In this document: piece by piece, positions 16,732-25,297 of the stretch
Layout: every line of letters begins with the position of its first letter
Numbering within the stretch: position 1 is the stretch's first letter
Assembly (NCBI GenBank): GCA_001664505.1
Contig: CP011806.1
Span: 5,722,794 to 5,760,615, forward strand
Direction of reading: 5' to 3'
Length of the DNA: 37,822 nt
From: Acidobacteria bacterium Mor1
GTDB lineage: Bacteria > Acidobacteriota > Polarisedimenticolia > Polarisedimenticolales > Polarisedimenticolaceae
Translations under genes and position numbers: made by a program
The notes under the pieces: model-generated
What the model saw: the letters and a program-made list of their open reading frames with translations, nothing else
Database searches by the model: none
What the model was told of the DNA's origin: nothing

Positions 16732-17262
16732 TCAGTCGTCCGCGGCCAGCGCTGCTTCCAACGCGGCGACGTCCTCGTCGCTCAGCTTCGGATTGAAGTG
16801 CCGCGCCCGGGCGACCACATCCCGGGTGCCCAGGTAGTCCTGGGCGCAGGCGGCGTGGATGAACCCCGCCGCCGAGAAGCGCCCGTCCTCGTAGAACACC
16901 AGCGATAGACGCCAGTCTCCCTTGGAGATCGGCAGCCGGCAGTAGCGGCACTTGGCCCGCCCGGTGGGGGCGTGGCTGGCGCCGTCGACCCGGGCCAGCC
17001 TCCGGTGCTGCACGCCCTCCTCGGCCAGCTTCACCAGCTCCGCCCGCTCGTCGATCGGGTCACCGATGCGGCCCAGAGTTTCCAGCACCGACTCCGGCCG
17101 CTTGTAGGCGCCGCAGCGGAGGTGGAACCAGAGGGTCATCTCCCCCTCGCCGTATGCATTGGGTAGCCGTTCACCGAAGCGCAGCTCCCCCTTGGCGATC
17201 TTCTGACCGCAGCCCTTGCAGCCGGCGCGACCGCTGGCCGCGGGTTCGATGGTGTGATGCAT
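16732..17262 (-). CDS. Protein with two PARP-type zinc fingers
   Basis: A 176-residue, probably cytoplasmic protein with two tandem fingers of the poly(ADP-ribose) polymerase/DNA ligase III class. Finger 1 is Cys15-x2-Cys18-x28-His47-x2-Cys50 and starts SGRAGCKGCGQKIAKGELR. Finger 2 is Cys105-x2-Cys108-x27-His136-x2-Cys139 and starts TGRAKCRYCRLPISKGDWR. Spacing and the GRAxCxxCxxxIxKGxxR consensus match PF00645-type fingers, which in PARP1 recognise DNA breaks. No ADP-ribosyltransferase or ligase domain is attached. The C-terminus (FNPKLSDEDVAALEAAL) is a short acidic helix. The ATG follows GAGGGAA and lies 7 bases after the alpha-2-macroglobulin gene, so cotranscription is likely. DNA-end binding is inferred from family knowledge only. 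Confidence 0.8.
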   Translation of the reverse strand: MHHTIEPAASGRAGCKGCGQKIAKGELRFGERLPNAYGEGEMTLWFHLRCGAYKRPESVLETLGRIGDPIDERAELVKLAEEGVQHRRLARVDGASHAPTGRAKCRYCRLPISKGDWRLSLVFYEDGRFSAAGFIHAACAQDYLGTRDVVARARHFNPKLSDEDVAALEAALAADD

Positions 17263-17269
17263 GCTTCCC

Positions 17270-20200
17270 TCAGCGATCCTCGACGGTGATGCGCACCTCG
17301 GCGCCGTTGGCCCGGATCTCCGGCACGTACATGGCGTGGCCCATCAGGGGCAACGCGTGGAAGTAGCCGGGCACCTCCGCCCGGAGATCGTAGCGGATCT
17401 CCCACAGACCCTGGGGCAGTTTGTCGATGAAGGCGGCGACCTTGCGGTCCCGCAGCTCCTGGTAGACACGCACGCTGCGGCCGGTGTAGTCCCGCTGATC
17501 CCGGGCGTGCTGCTCCAGCACGTGCTCGGTGTCTCGAAGTTGCCGGGCGTAGACCGGGGCGCCGCTCTGGAGCGCGATCGCCTCCAGGCCGGCGGGTTTC
17601 AGGTCCTCGAACAGCAGGTACTCGTAGTCGTTCTTGGCCTCGATGGTCAGCACCACCTGGACCCGGTCGCCGCTCCGCAGCGTCGCGCCGTCATGAAGCG
17701 GCTGCTGCTCGTAGCGGTAGCCCTGGAGCAGGGTCGGCTTGCCGATCAGCCCCAGGTACTGGCGCCGGACGAACAGCTCGTTGCCGGCGGCGGCGATCGG
17801 ATTCTCCAGGCTGAAGAACTCAGCCTCGGCGGAGAAGTAGAGCGGTCCCTCGCCCGAGGTGCGCACGATGCGGATCTCGTTCTCCCCATCGCGCACCAGC
17901 TCGGCCGGGACGGTGAAGCGGCTGGGAGCACTCAACACCTCGGAGGGGGTGACCCGCTCCCGGGCCACGGTCTCGCCGTTGACCGACAGTTCGTACTCCA
18001 GATCGCTGCTCAGTTCGCCGCTCGCGACCAGGTAGTCCGCAAGGGTCATCACCGCGATGGCGGTGTCCCGGGTATTGCTCCACTGGGCGCCCCGGCGGTT
18101 CTTGATCAGCCAGTTGATCGTCGGCTCGATCAGCTCGTTGTCGGGATCGACGGCCAGCATCGCCCGCAGGGCGAAGGCCGTCGACTCTACCGGGGAATCC
18201 GCCCAGCGCCACCAGACGCCGTCGGCGCCCCAGTGGGCGGTCCCCACGGCGGAGCGATCCGCCCGGCGGCCGCCACGGATCACGATCGAGGTGTCCGGCT
18301 TGCGGTCCCGCTGCACCCCGTTGCTCAGGTTGCGCACCAGGGTTTGTGCCTTGTCGGTCGCGCCCAGTTCATGGGCGGCCAGGGCAAACAGCGCACGGGT
18401 GTAGGCGTTGAGCCCGTTTTTCTGGGCCCAGAGGTTGTCGAAGGCGGTGCGGCGGAACTTGTTGTCCTTGCCCTCTCCGGCGACGGAGACCGCGTGGAGC
18501 AACCAGGCCAGCATCTCCGGGCGGTTTTCGTAGTTGACCAGCTCCTTGTCCAGCCAGTTGACGGCGCGGCGCAGCCGGTTGCGCTCGATCTTGACACCGG
18601 CGTCGTCGGCCAGGGCCAGGCCCCAGACCACGTAGGCGGTCATGAACGGATCGCTGTCGCTGTCCTTCCACCAGCCCCAGCCGCCGTCGCCCCGCTGGAA
18701 GTCGGCCAGGCGTTTCAGGCCGGCCTGGACCATGGCGTCGAGTTCGGCCAGGTCCTTGGCGCCCTTCGGATGAGTCGAGTCGGCGTGGGCTGCTTCGATG
18801 CCGCCGAACATCCGGCCGGCGATGGCTTCCTGCTCGATACCGAGCTGCTCCAGGGTGCGGGCGGTGATCACCGCCGGCAGGAAGCGGCTCATGGTCTGCT
18901 CGGTGCAGCCGTAGGGGTAGTCGATCAGGTAGGGCAGGGCGTCGAGCATGGTCACCGCCATGCTGGGCGTGACCTGCACCGTCATCACCGTCGAACGTCT
19001 CTCGTCGGGAAGCTCGAGGGTCACGGTGACGTCGTCCCCCCGGACCTTGCCCGAGCGAGCGATCAGCTTGTCGATGCCGTGTTCGAAGACCGGGTATTCC
19101 CGCTCCATGGCGTCGCTGTGGCCGTCGGCCCGCACCACGGCGCGCAGGGTCGCGTCTCCGGCGACCCGGGCGGTCGCGGTCCAGTCGACCCGGGTCTCGC
19201 CTCCGGCGGGCACCCGCACCGCGTCGGCGGTGCCGCGGCCGTCGAGGACCAGGCCGGCCACGTCCAGCGAGGGGGTGACGGTCAGGTCGGTTTCGCCGTT
19301 GTTGTTGACGATGGCCGAGAGGGTGACCTTGTCGCCGGCGACGAAGAAGCGGGGCGCCTGCAGCCGCACGATCAGCGGCTTGTTGGTGCGGGTGTCCGCC
19401 TCGCCGAAGCCGAAGGCGCTGTGCGCGGTCACCGCGCGGGCGGTGGCGTGCCAGGTGGTCAGCGAGTCCGGGTAGCTCACCTCGACGGTCGCCTTGCCGT
19501 CGGCGCCGGTGACCACGTCGGGCTGCCAGAAGACCGTGGAACGGAAGTCGCTGCGGACCTCGACGGTGTCGCCGCCGCCCTGTCCGTCGTCGCTGTCGCC
19601 GCCGCCGATGTAGCCCAGAGCGCTCAACGATTCCGCGTCTGCTTCCATGGCCATCGGCGCGGCCGCAAACTGGTCGCGACGCATGGATTTTTGGGCGACA
19701 GCGCCTCGCATTCGGGCGCCCGACTCCTCCTTTAGGTCCATAGCGCCGGGTGCCAGGGCCACATTGCTCGTGAACGTGCGGGAGATCGGCAGGTCCTTCA
19801 AGGAATCGTATGTGATCAGGTCGCCGCCATCCTCATCCCGCACCAGCTGCACGTACTGGAACTGATCGAAGCTGGAGTTGGTCCGGACCCGGTTGCCCCG
19901 TTTCGATCCGTAGAAGAACGGCCGGGGATCGCCGGCCAGGTCTTCCTGGATGTAGAACACCGACGCATCCACCAGACCCAGGGCGATCTCGGCCGAGACC
20001 GGGTTGCCCTCATGGTCGGTGGTCGTGACCTCCAGGGTGCCCTCATCGCCGGGCAGGTAGCTCTCGGCGTTGCCCTCGACGGAGACGTTGACGAACTGTT
20101 TCTCCGCCGGCACCACCACCGGCTTGCTGTCCCGGTGGAGCATGCCGCCCATGACCATGGCGGCTTCGAGGTGCACGTCGGGCACCCAGCGCTCGTCGAC

Positions 20201-23179
20201 GTCCAGCTCGACCAGCTTGACGGTGCCGTTGAGCTTGACCACCCGGTGCTCGAGGATGCCGCCGGCCTCGACGGTGAACAGCACGTGGGCTCCGGCAAGC
20301 TGGGAGACCAGCATCACCGGCGTCCGATGGCCGGAGCGGAAGGTGTCCTTGTCCAGAATGATCTCGACGCCGTCCCGGTGGTATCCGAGATCGGTGCTGT
20401 CCCGTTCGGCGACCCAGATCGCCGCCTGGGTCTCGATCGGCAGTTCGTCGGTGTCGATGCTCTCCCAGGCGACCTGATAGTAGCCGGGACGGTCGGGAAC
20501 GAAACTCAGTTCGGCCTTGCCCTCGGCGTCGGTGCGCACCTTGCGGGTCAGCACCTCGTCGCTCTTGTAGCCACGAAACTTGACGCGCCAGCCGGGGTCG
20601 CCGGGGCGGGGGGGCATCGGCGGGAAATCCCCGCGCCGCCTGATCTTGTCCAATTCGGCGCCCCGCACTTCACGACCGTAGGGATCGAGCCAGACCTCGG
20701 TCCAGCGCTGCCGGGTGACCCGCAGGGTGCCCTCGACCTCTACCGGGCGGCGGTTGGCGTCGACCACGTCGATGTTGAACCGGGCCGGCTGGCCCGGGCG
20801 GTGCAGGTAGTGGTCGGGGCGGATGAACGGGTAGTGCCCCTGGCGGCCGACCTTGAGGCTGCCGCGGCCGAGGATCTCCCGGCGGGAGGCGTCGATGACC
20901 CGGGCCTCGACGGTGTACTCGAAGTCCTGGCCGGCGTTCTCCGGCGTATCGAAGCGCACCGTGGCCCTACCCTCGGCGTCGGTGGCCAGGGTCTCGCGGT
21001 GGACGATCTGACCGCTGCCGCCACCCCAGTAGGGGGCGTGCCCCCGGTCCTCGAAGTACCAGGGGTACTTCCGGGGCTGGGGCATGTAGATCCAGAGCGG
21101 CTTCTGGTAGACCAGCACCTCCACCGAGGCTTCGGCCACCGGACCGCCGAAGTAGTACTCGGCGGTCACCGAGGCTTCGACGGTTTCGCCCATACGCATC
21201 GAGCGAGGCTTGCCCTCGTCGTCCACCGGCGGCTCGACCGTGACCTTGAACTCGGGAAGCTTGTATTCCTCGAGGCGGAACAGCCGGGCGTTGCCGATGT
21301 TGCGTTTCTTGTCGGCGGTGGTGAAACGCAGCTGGTACTCACCTAGCGGCATCTCCTCGGTGACTTCCAGGGAGCTCCAGAAGCTGCCGAAGTCGTTGAG
21401 CGTCGAATCACCTTCAGCGACCTTGGTACCCCTGGGGTCGAAGATCTCCCAATGGAGGACGCGGCCCGATGGGGTGTCGTAGCCCATGCCCTTGGTGGTG
21501 CGGGCCACCACCTTCCACTCGACAGTTTCACCCGGGCGGTAGGCCGGCCGGTCCGTAAAGGCGTAGAGCTTCCAGTTGCCGTCGGCGTCGTGGTGTCCCT
21601 GGCTGTAGCTCTGGGCGAAGGCCTGATGGTCTCCGTCCTCGATGGCGACCCAGAGTTGGGCGTAGCGTCGGCTGTCGGGAATGGGGAAGCGCACCAGGCC
21701 GTCATCGCCGCTCTTGCCGTCGATGCGGCTCCAGCGTTCCCCCTTGCGGGCGCTGGAGTCCCGGATCCAGAGCACCGCCGCGGCGTCGCGAGGTGTGCCG
21801 TCGACGGCGTCGACGACCCAGGCCAGGGCTTCTCCCGCCGCAGCCTTGACGACCACCGAGGCGCGGCTGACCAGCACCAGCGCCCGGCTCTGTTGCCCGG
21901 CGCCCCGGGCCTGCAGCACGTAGGCGCCGCTGGCGAGCTTGTCGTCGAGGGTGAGGGCCTTCTGCCCGGGGAGGTGTTCCCCGTTGTCCTCGGTGTCGAA
22001 CTTCCAGGCGCGTAGCGGCTTCGCCGGTAGCCGGATCCAGTCGATCCAGCTCTTGTTGTCCCGTGGTTCGAGATCCCGGGTCAGGGTCACCGGGTACAGC
22101 GCGAGATCGAGCTCGCCGACGTTGCGCCAGCTCAACTGGTACTGCACCTCGGAGCCGGGGAGGAACGCGTTGCTGACCGAGACCCCGGCCTGGGGCTTGG
22201 TGATCTGTTCGATCCGCGAGCGGGCCTGGTCGTGGTAGCGGCTTTCACCCTTGGCGAACTCCCGCACGACCCGGCGATAGAGCTCCAGCGCCCGGGGGAA
22301 GTCTGGCTGCTGGCGGTAGCCGCCCTGGGGCAGCTTCTCCAGCTTGCCGCCGCCGGCCAACCACTCGGCGTAGTTGTAGAGAGCGTCGTCGAACCAGTCG
22401 GTGCCCGCTCCCGTCTCGACGGCGGTTTCGAACGCTTCGCGAGTGCGGCGGTGATTGCGCGGGGTGGAACCCTGATAGCGCAGGGAACTGGCCAGCAGGT
22501 AGGACGCCCGGGCGCGCTCGTCCCGGTCGCGGGCGAGGGACAGGGCGTTTTCCAGTACCTGAAGCGGCATCTGGTTGCCGTAGTAGCCGTAATGTTCGTA
22601 GGGACGCGCCTGTGGCGGACGCGCCGCCCTCCAGACGATGCTCAGGTAGCGATCCCGGGCGAGGGTGAGCTCGGTGCTCCCGGCCCACCACTGGAGCGCT
22701 TGCTGGTAGTGGTTCCAGGCCGAGCCCCAGTCGCGCATCTCCGGGCGGACCCACCAGAAGTCGCCGAGGGATTCCTGCACCTCGACCCAGACTCGGTCGC
22801 GGTCCTGCTCCCGTTTGATGTCCCGGATCAGCAGATCGAGCGCCTGCCGCGCCTGCTCCAGCTTGCCCGGATCGGGCTGCTTGCTGCCGGCCAGGGCGCG
22901 CCAACGGGTGTCGGCCAGCCGGAAGTCGATCCAGCGGGCCTCATCCTCGGGCAACCCGGCGGCGGCCAGGGCCTCGAGCAGGGGAAGCGCCAGGGCGTAG
23001 GAGCCCTCGGCGATCAACCCCTCGGCCTTTTCCAGGCGCGGGTCGTCGGTTCGGGCCGGGGGGCTATCCACCCGGGCAGGTCTGGAATCGTCGGATCGCA
23101 CACCGGGATCGTACCCGGCGAGCAGCACGCCACCCAACAGGGCGAGAAGAACGGTCAAGAGGGGGAGGGGTCGTCTCAC
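17270..23179 (-). CDS. Very large alpha-2-macroglobulin-like protein with thioester motif
   Basis: A bacterial alpha-2-macroglobulin relative (1,969 residues from the GTG at 23179), likely exported to trap proteases in the periplasm. After an N-terminal hydrophobic export signal (about 4-24), residues 40-310 form a helical TPR-like region. Macroglobulin beta-domains follow (MG2-type YAFTDRPAYRPGETVEW), then the A2M domain (RSDFRSTVFWQPDVVTGADG) and the helical thioester domain. The thioester motif is intact as YPYGCTEQTMSRFLP (Cys1425, CxEQ), like E. coli YfhM. A low-complexity Met/Ala/Arg then Gly/Asp segment just before the A2M domain may be the bait region. The signal ends LLAGY rather than LAGC, so it is not an obvious lipoprotein. 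The GTG at 23179 has a good AGAAGGAG site; an alternative GTG at 23230 has none. Usual bacterial forms are about 1,500-1,650 residues. Confidence 0.88.
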   Translation of the reverse strand: MRRPLPLLTVLLALLGGVLLAGYDPGVRSDDSRPARVDSPPARTDDPRLEKAEGLIAEGSYALALPLLEALAAAGLPEDEARWIDFRLADTRWRALAGSKQPDPGKLEQARQALDLLIRDIKREQDRDRVWVEVQESLGDFWWVRPEMRDWGSAWNHYQQALQWWAGSTELTLARDRYLSIVWRAARPPQARPYEHYGYYGNQMPLQVLENALSLARDRDERARASYLLASSLRYQGSTPRNHRRTREAFETAVETGAGTDWFDDALYNYAEWLAGGGKLEKLPQGGYRQQPDFPRALELYRRVVREFAKGESRYHDQARSRIEQITKPQAGVSVSNAFLPGSEVQYQLSWRNVGELDLALYPVTLTRDLEPRDNKSWIDWIRLPAKPLRAWKFDTEDNGEHLPGQKALTLDDKLASGAYVLQARGAGQQSRALVLVSRASVVVKAAAGEALAWVVDAVDGTPRDAAAVLWIRDSSARKGERWSRIDGKSGDDGLVRFPIPDSRRYAQLWVAIEDGDHQAFAQSYSQGHHDADGNWKLYAFTDRPAYRPGETVEWKVVARTTKGMGYDTPSGRVLHWEIFDPRGTKVAEGDSTLNDFGSFWSSLEVTEEMPLGEYQLRFTTADKKRNIGNARLFRLEEYKLPEFKVTVEPPVDDEGKPRSMRMGETVEASVTAEYYFGGPVAEASVEVLVYQKPLWIYMPQPRKYPWYFEDRGHAPYWGGGSGQIVHRETLATDAEGRATVRFDTPENAGQDFEYTVEARVIDASRREILGRGSLKVGRQGHYPFIRPDHYLHRPGQPARFNIDVVDANRRPVEVEGTLRVTRQRWTEVWLDPYGREVRGAELDKIRRRGDFPPMPPRPGDPGWRVKFRGYKSDEVLTRKVRTDAEGKAELSFVPDRPGYYQVAWESIDTDELPIETQAAIWVAERDSTDLGYHRDGVEIILDKDTFRSGHRTPVMLVSQLAGAHVLFTVEAGGILEHRVVKLNGTVKLVELDVDERWVPDVHLEAAMVMGGMLHRDSKPVVVPAEKQFVNVSVEGNAESYLPGDEGTLEVTTTDHEGNPVSAEIALGLVDASVFYIQEDLAGDPRPFFYGSKRGNRVRTNSSFDQFQYVQLVRDEDGGDLITYDSLKDLPISRTFTSNVALAPGAMDLKEESGARMRGAVAQKSMRRDQFAAAPMAMEADAESLSALGYIGGGDSDDGQGGGDTVEVRSDFRSTVFWQPDVVTGADGKATVEVSYPDSLTTWHATARAVTAHSAFGFGEADTRTNKPLIVRLQAPRFFVAGDKVTLSAIVNNNGETDLTVTPSLDVAGLVLDGRGTADAVRVPAGGETRVDWTATARVAGDATLRAVVRADGHSDAMEREYPVFEHGIDKLIARSGKVRGDDVTVTLELPDERRSTVMTVQVTPSMAVTMLDALPYLIDYPYGCTEQTMSRFLPAVITARTLEQLGIEQEAIAGRMFGGIEAAHADSTHPKGAKDLAELDAMVQAGLKRLADFQRGDGGWGWWKDSDSDPFMTAYVVWGLALADDAGVKIERNRLRRAVNWLDKELVNYENRPEMLAWLLHAVSVAGEGKDNKFRRTAFDNLWAQKNGLNAYTRALFALAAHELGATDKAQTLVRNLSNGVQRDRKPDTSIVIRGGRRADRSAVGTAHWGADGVWWRWADSPVESTAFALRAMLAVDPDNELIEPTINWLIKNRRGAQWSNTRDTAIAVMTLADYLVASGELSSDLEYELSVNGETVARERVTPSEVLSAPSRFTVPAELVRDGENEIRIVRTSGEGPLYFSAEAEFFSLENPIAAAGNELFVRRQYLGLIGKPTLLQGYRYEQQPLHDGATLRSGDRVQVVLTIEAKNDYEYLLFEDLKPAGLEAIALQSGAPVYARQLRDTEHVLEQHARDQRDYTGRSVRVYQELRDRKVAAFIDKLPQGLWEIRYDLRAEVPGYFHALPLMGHAMYVPEIRANGAEVRITVEDR

Positions 23180-23186
23180 GATCAGG

Positions 23187-23194
23187 CTCCTTCT
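23187..23194 (-). promoter_or_regulatory. Ribosome-binding site that sets the start of the alpha-2-macroglobulin gene
   Basis: On the minus strand AGAAGGAG sits 7 bases before GTG at 23179. This places the start 17 codons downstream of the longest possible frame and directly before the signal sequence. Confidence 0.6.
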
Positions 23195-23243
23195 GCCCTG
23201 GGTGGGGCTTCCTGGCCCCTTATCGGACACCGCCTGCGGCGGG

Positions 23244-23291
23244 AAGTTCCCCGTTCATGCCCCGATTCGACCATTCATGGGGCTAAGTTCC
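23244..23291. repeat. Paired AAGTTCC direct repeats in a divergent promoter region
   Basis: AAGTTCC occurs at 23244-23250 and again at 23285-23291, 41 bases apart, in the 147-base gap between the alpha-2-macroglobulin gene and the kinase operon. A nearby CCCGTTCAT at 23250-23258 resembles one LytTR half-site (pattern [TA][AC][CA]GTTN[AG][TG]) at 8 of 9 positions. The LytTR spacing rule (about 21 bases) is not clearly met, so this is only a candidate operator. Confidence 0.25.
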
Positions 23292-23326
23292 ATTCCGACG
23301 GCACTTTAGCGTACATTGGCCCTGTC

Positions 23327-25297
23327 ATGAACCTGTACACGCCCATCGCCCTTCTGGTCAACAGTTTCGGCGTCCTGGCTTACGCCACGGTGCTGGGGAT
23401 GATGCTGGCTGGGCCCCGCCGCAGCAGTTGGACCGTCGATCGCAGCTCCCGCGAGTCCTACGTGATGTCGCTGGTGATGAGTTCGGTCTGCCTCGTCTGG
23501 TTCGCCAACGAGGTGCTGATGCTGTTGATCGACCCGGAGTTCGACGGCTACATCCTGCGCAGCCTGTCGCTGATGATCGGATTCATGTTCCCGCCGCTGA
23601 TCATGCACTCCAGCGCCGCCGAGTCCGAGCCGTTGCCCTCCCGCGGGCGGCTGCGGATCCGGCCGACCCGTTCGGCCAAGCGCTGGGTCTGGGCCATGTG
23701 GATCTTCAGCCCGGGGCTCGGCCTGTTTGCGTTGACCACCTTCTGGTACCCGCCGCTGACCAAGGCCGTGCGCGATGCCGGTTTGCTGTACTTCCTCGGA
23801 TCGGGGGGGCTGGGGCTCTGCTTCATCCTCGCCGCGATCTTCTCGATCCGGCAGATGTCCCAGAAGCCCGCCGCGGAGAAGGCCGAGGACCGCAAGCTGC
23901 GCAAGGTGATGATCCTGCTGTTCGGCGCGGTGATTCTGTTGTTCGTGCCGCTGGTGCTCGAGGGGCTGGGCCTGCTGCGCTTCGGCAGCTATCTGCAGCT
24001 GGTGGCCAAGTCGCTGCCGCTGATCTTCCTTTTTGCCGGCACCTACTACTCGAATCGCTTCGAACTGTTCGACCTGTTCATCAAGCGGGGCACGGCGCTG
24101 CTGGTCACCGCCTCGGGCCTGACCCTGTTCTTCGCCCTGGCGCTGCCCTGGCTCGAGACGCTCCCCGCGGGTTCGGTGCGCCCCTGGGCCTGGGCGGTCG
24201 CCTTGCTGCCGGTGGCCCTGGCGCTCCCCTGGCTCTGGCGCCGGCTGTTCCGGTTCCTCGAGAACGCCTGGTTCGGACGGCACTTCACGTTGGTCGAGGC
24301 GGTCAAGCACTTCGTCTCTCGGCTGCGCGGAGTGTCCAGCGAACGGGAGGCGATCGAGACCGCCGAAGGAGCGCTGACCGAGATCTTTCAGGCGCCCTGC
24401 AGGATCGACCTCGGCTCCCTGGCCTCGGCGCCGGACTTCGAGCCGGAACTGGAACGGCCGCTCTCGACCCGGGAGGACGGACTGGTTGGCACGGTGAGGA
24501 TGGGCCCCCGGGCCGGCCAGCGCCCGTACTTCAGCGAGGACGTCGAGCTCCTCGGTTCCCTCGGCGAGGTGTTCTGCGACCTGCTCCAGGGGGTGCGCGC
24601 GCTGGAACAGAAGCGGATCCAGGAGCAGCTGACCCAGGAGTTGCAGCTCCAGAGCAGCCGCTCGGAACTCAAGGCGCTGCGGGCCCAGATCAACCCGCAC
24701 TTCCTGTTCAACGCGCTCAACGCCATTGCCGGATTGATTCATCAGGATCCGCAAAAGGCGGACCGCACCGTGGAGAAACTGGCCGACGTCTTCCGCTACA
24801 CGTTGCGCGGCTCCGACCAGGAGTGGGCGCTGCTGGGGGAAGAGCTGGAGTTCGTCGAGGCGTATCTCGCCATCGAACAGGCCCGTTTCGGCAAGCGGCT
24901 GGAGGTGACCATCGCCGTCGATCAGGCGATTCGCGGCGAGCGGGTCCCCGGCATGATGTTGCAGACCCTGGTCGAGAACGCGATCAAGCACGGGGTCGCC
25001 ACGGTACGAGGCCCGGCACGTCTCGAGGTCCACGGCGCCCGGGTCGCCGGGGGAGGTCTGGAGCTGTCGGTCCGGGACAGTGGGCCCGGCTTTCCCGAGA
25101 GCGATCCCGAGGGACGGCGAGAGCGCACCGACGGCGGCTACGGCCTGGCCAATGTGCGCCAGCGCCTCGAGGGGCACTTCGGAGCTGCAGCCTCGCTTCA
25201 CGTCGCGCGGCTCGATGAAGGCTTGACCGCCGTCACCCTGCGGCTACCCTCGACGCCTACGGGCCGCGAAGCGGACCGGTCCAACCAGGGAGCGTAG
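23327..25297 (+). CDS. LytS/YehU-type sensor histidine kinase with multi-helix membrane domain
   Basis: A membrane kinase of 656 residues. About eight or nine hydrophobic helices occupy residues 5-310, followed by a short GAF-like linker (about 325-435). The His_kinase (PF06580) module has ALRAQINPHFLFNALNAI with His458, and a HATPase domain has LVENAIKHG (Asn551), DSGPGF and GYGLANVRQRL. Kinases of this class usually phosphorylate LytTR-type regulators. The ATG at 23327 is chosen because the protein there begins with a transmembrane helix; the open frame extends 365 codons upstream but is antisense to the alpha-2-macroglobulin gene. The stop TAG is immediately followed by the ATG of the next gene. 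It heads a three-gene operon with two receivers. The input signal is unknown. Confidence 0.9.
   Translation: MNLYTPIALLVNSFGVLAYATVLGMMLAGPRRSSWTVDRSSRESYVMSLVMSSVCLVWFANEVLMLLIDPEFDGYILRSLSLMIGFMFPPLIMHSSAAESEPLPSRGRLRIRPTRSAKRWVWAMWIFSPGLGLFALTTFWYPPLTKAVRDAGLLYFLGSGGLGLCFILAAIFSIRQMSQKPAAEKAEDRKLRKVMILLFGAVILLFVPLVLEGLGLLRFGSYLQLVAKSLPLIFLFAGTYYSNRFELFDLFIKRGTALLVTASGLTLFFALALPWLETLPAGSVRPWAWAVALLPVALALPWLWRRLFRFLENAWFGRHFTLVEAVKHFVSRLRGVSSEREAIETAEGALTEIFQAPCRIDLGSLASAPDFEPELERPLSTREDGLVGTVRMGPRAGQRPYFSEDVELLGSLGEVFCDLLQGVRALEQKRIQEQLTQELQLQSSRSELKALRAQINPHFLFNALNAIAGLIHQDPQKADRTVEKLADVFRYTLRGSDQEWALLGEELEFVEAYLAIEQARFGKRLEVTIAVDQAIRGERVPGMMLQTLVENAIKHGVATVRGPARLEVHGARVAGGGLELSVRDSGPGFPESDPEGRRERTDGGYGLANVRQRLEGHFGAAASLHVARLDEGLTAVTLRLPSTPTGREADRSNQGA

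Noticed and set aside
16732-17262. DksA/TraR-type zinc finger
   Set aside because: That family uses CxxC...CxxC; here both fingers are CxxC...HxxC with PARP-type spacing and consensus.
17261-19735. An 824-codon open frame on the plus strand
   Set aside because: It is antisense to the alpha-2-macroglobulin gene; its His/Gly/Val/Gln-rich translation matches no fold and is a by-product of high GC.
23100-23125. Lipoprotein signal in the macroglobulin
   Set aside because: The sequence reads LLAGY with no Cys at the lipobox position.
22232-23326. A 365-codon N-terminal extension of the LytS-type kinase
   Set aside because: It is antisense to the start of the macroglobulin gene, and the kinase naturally begins with a transmembrane helix at 23327.
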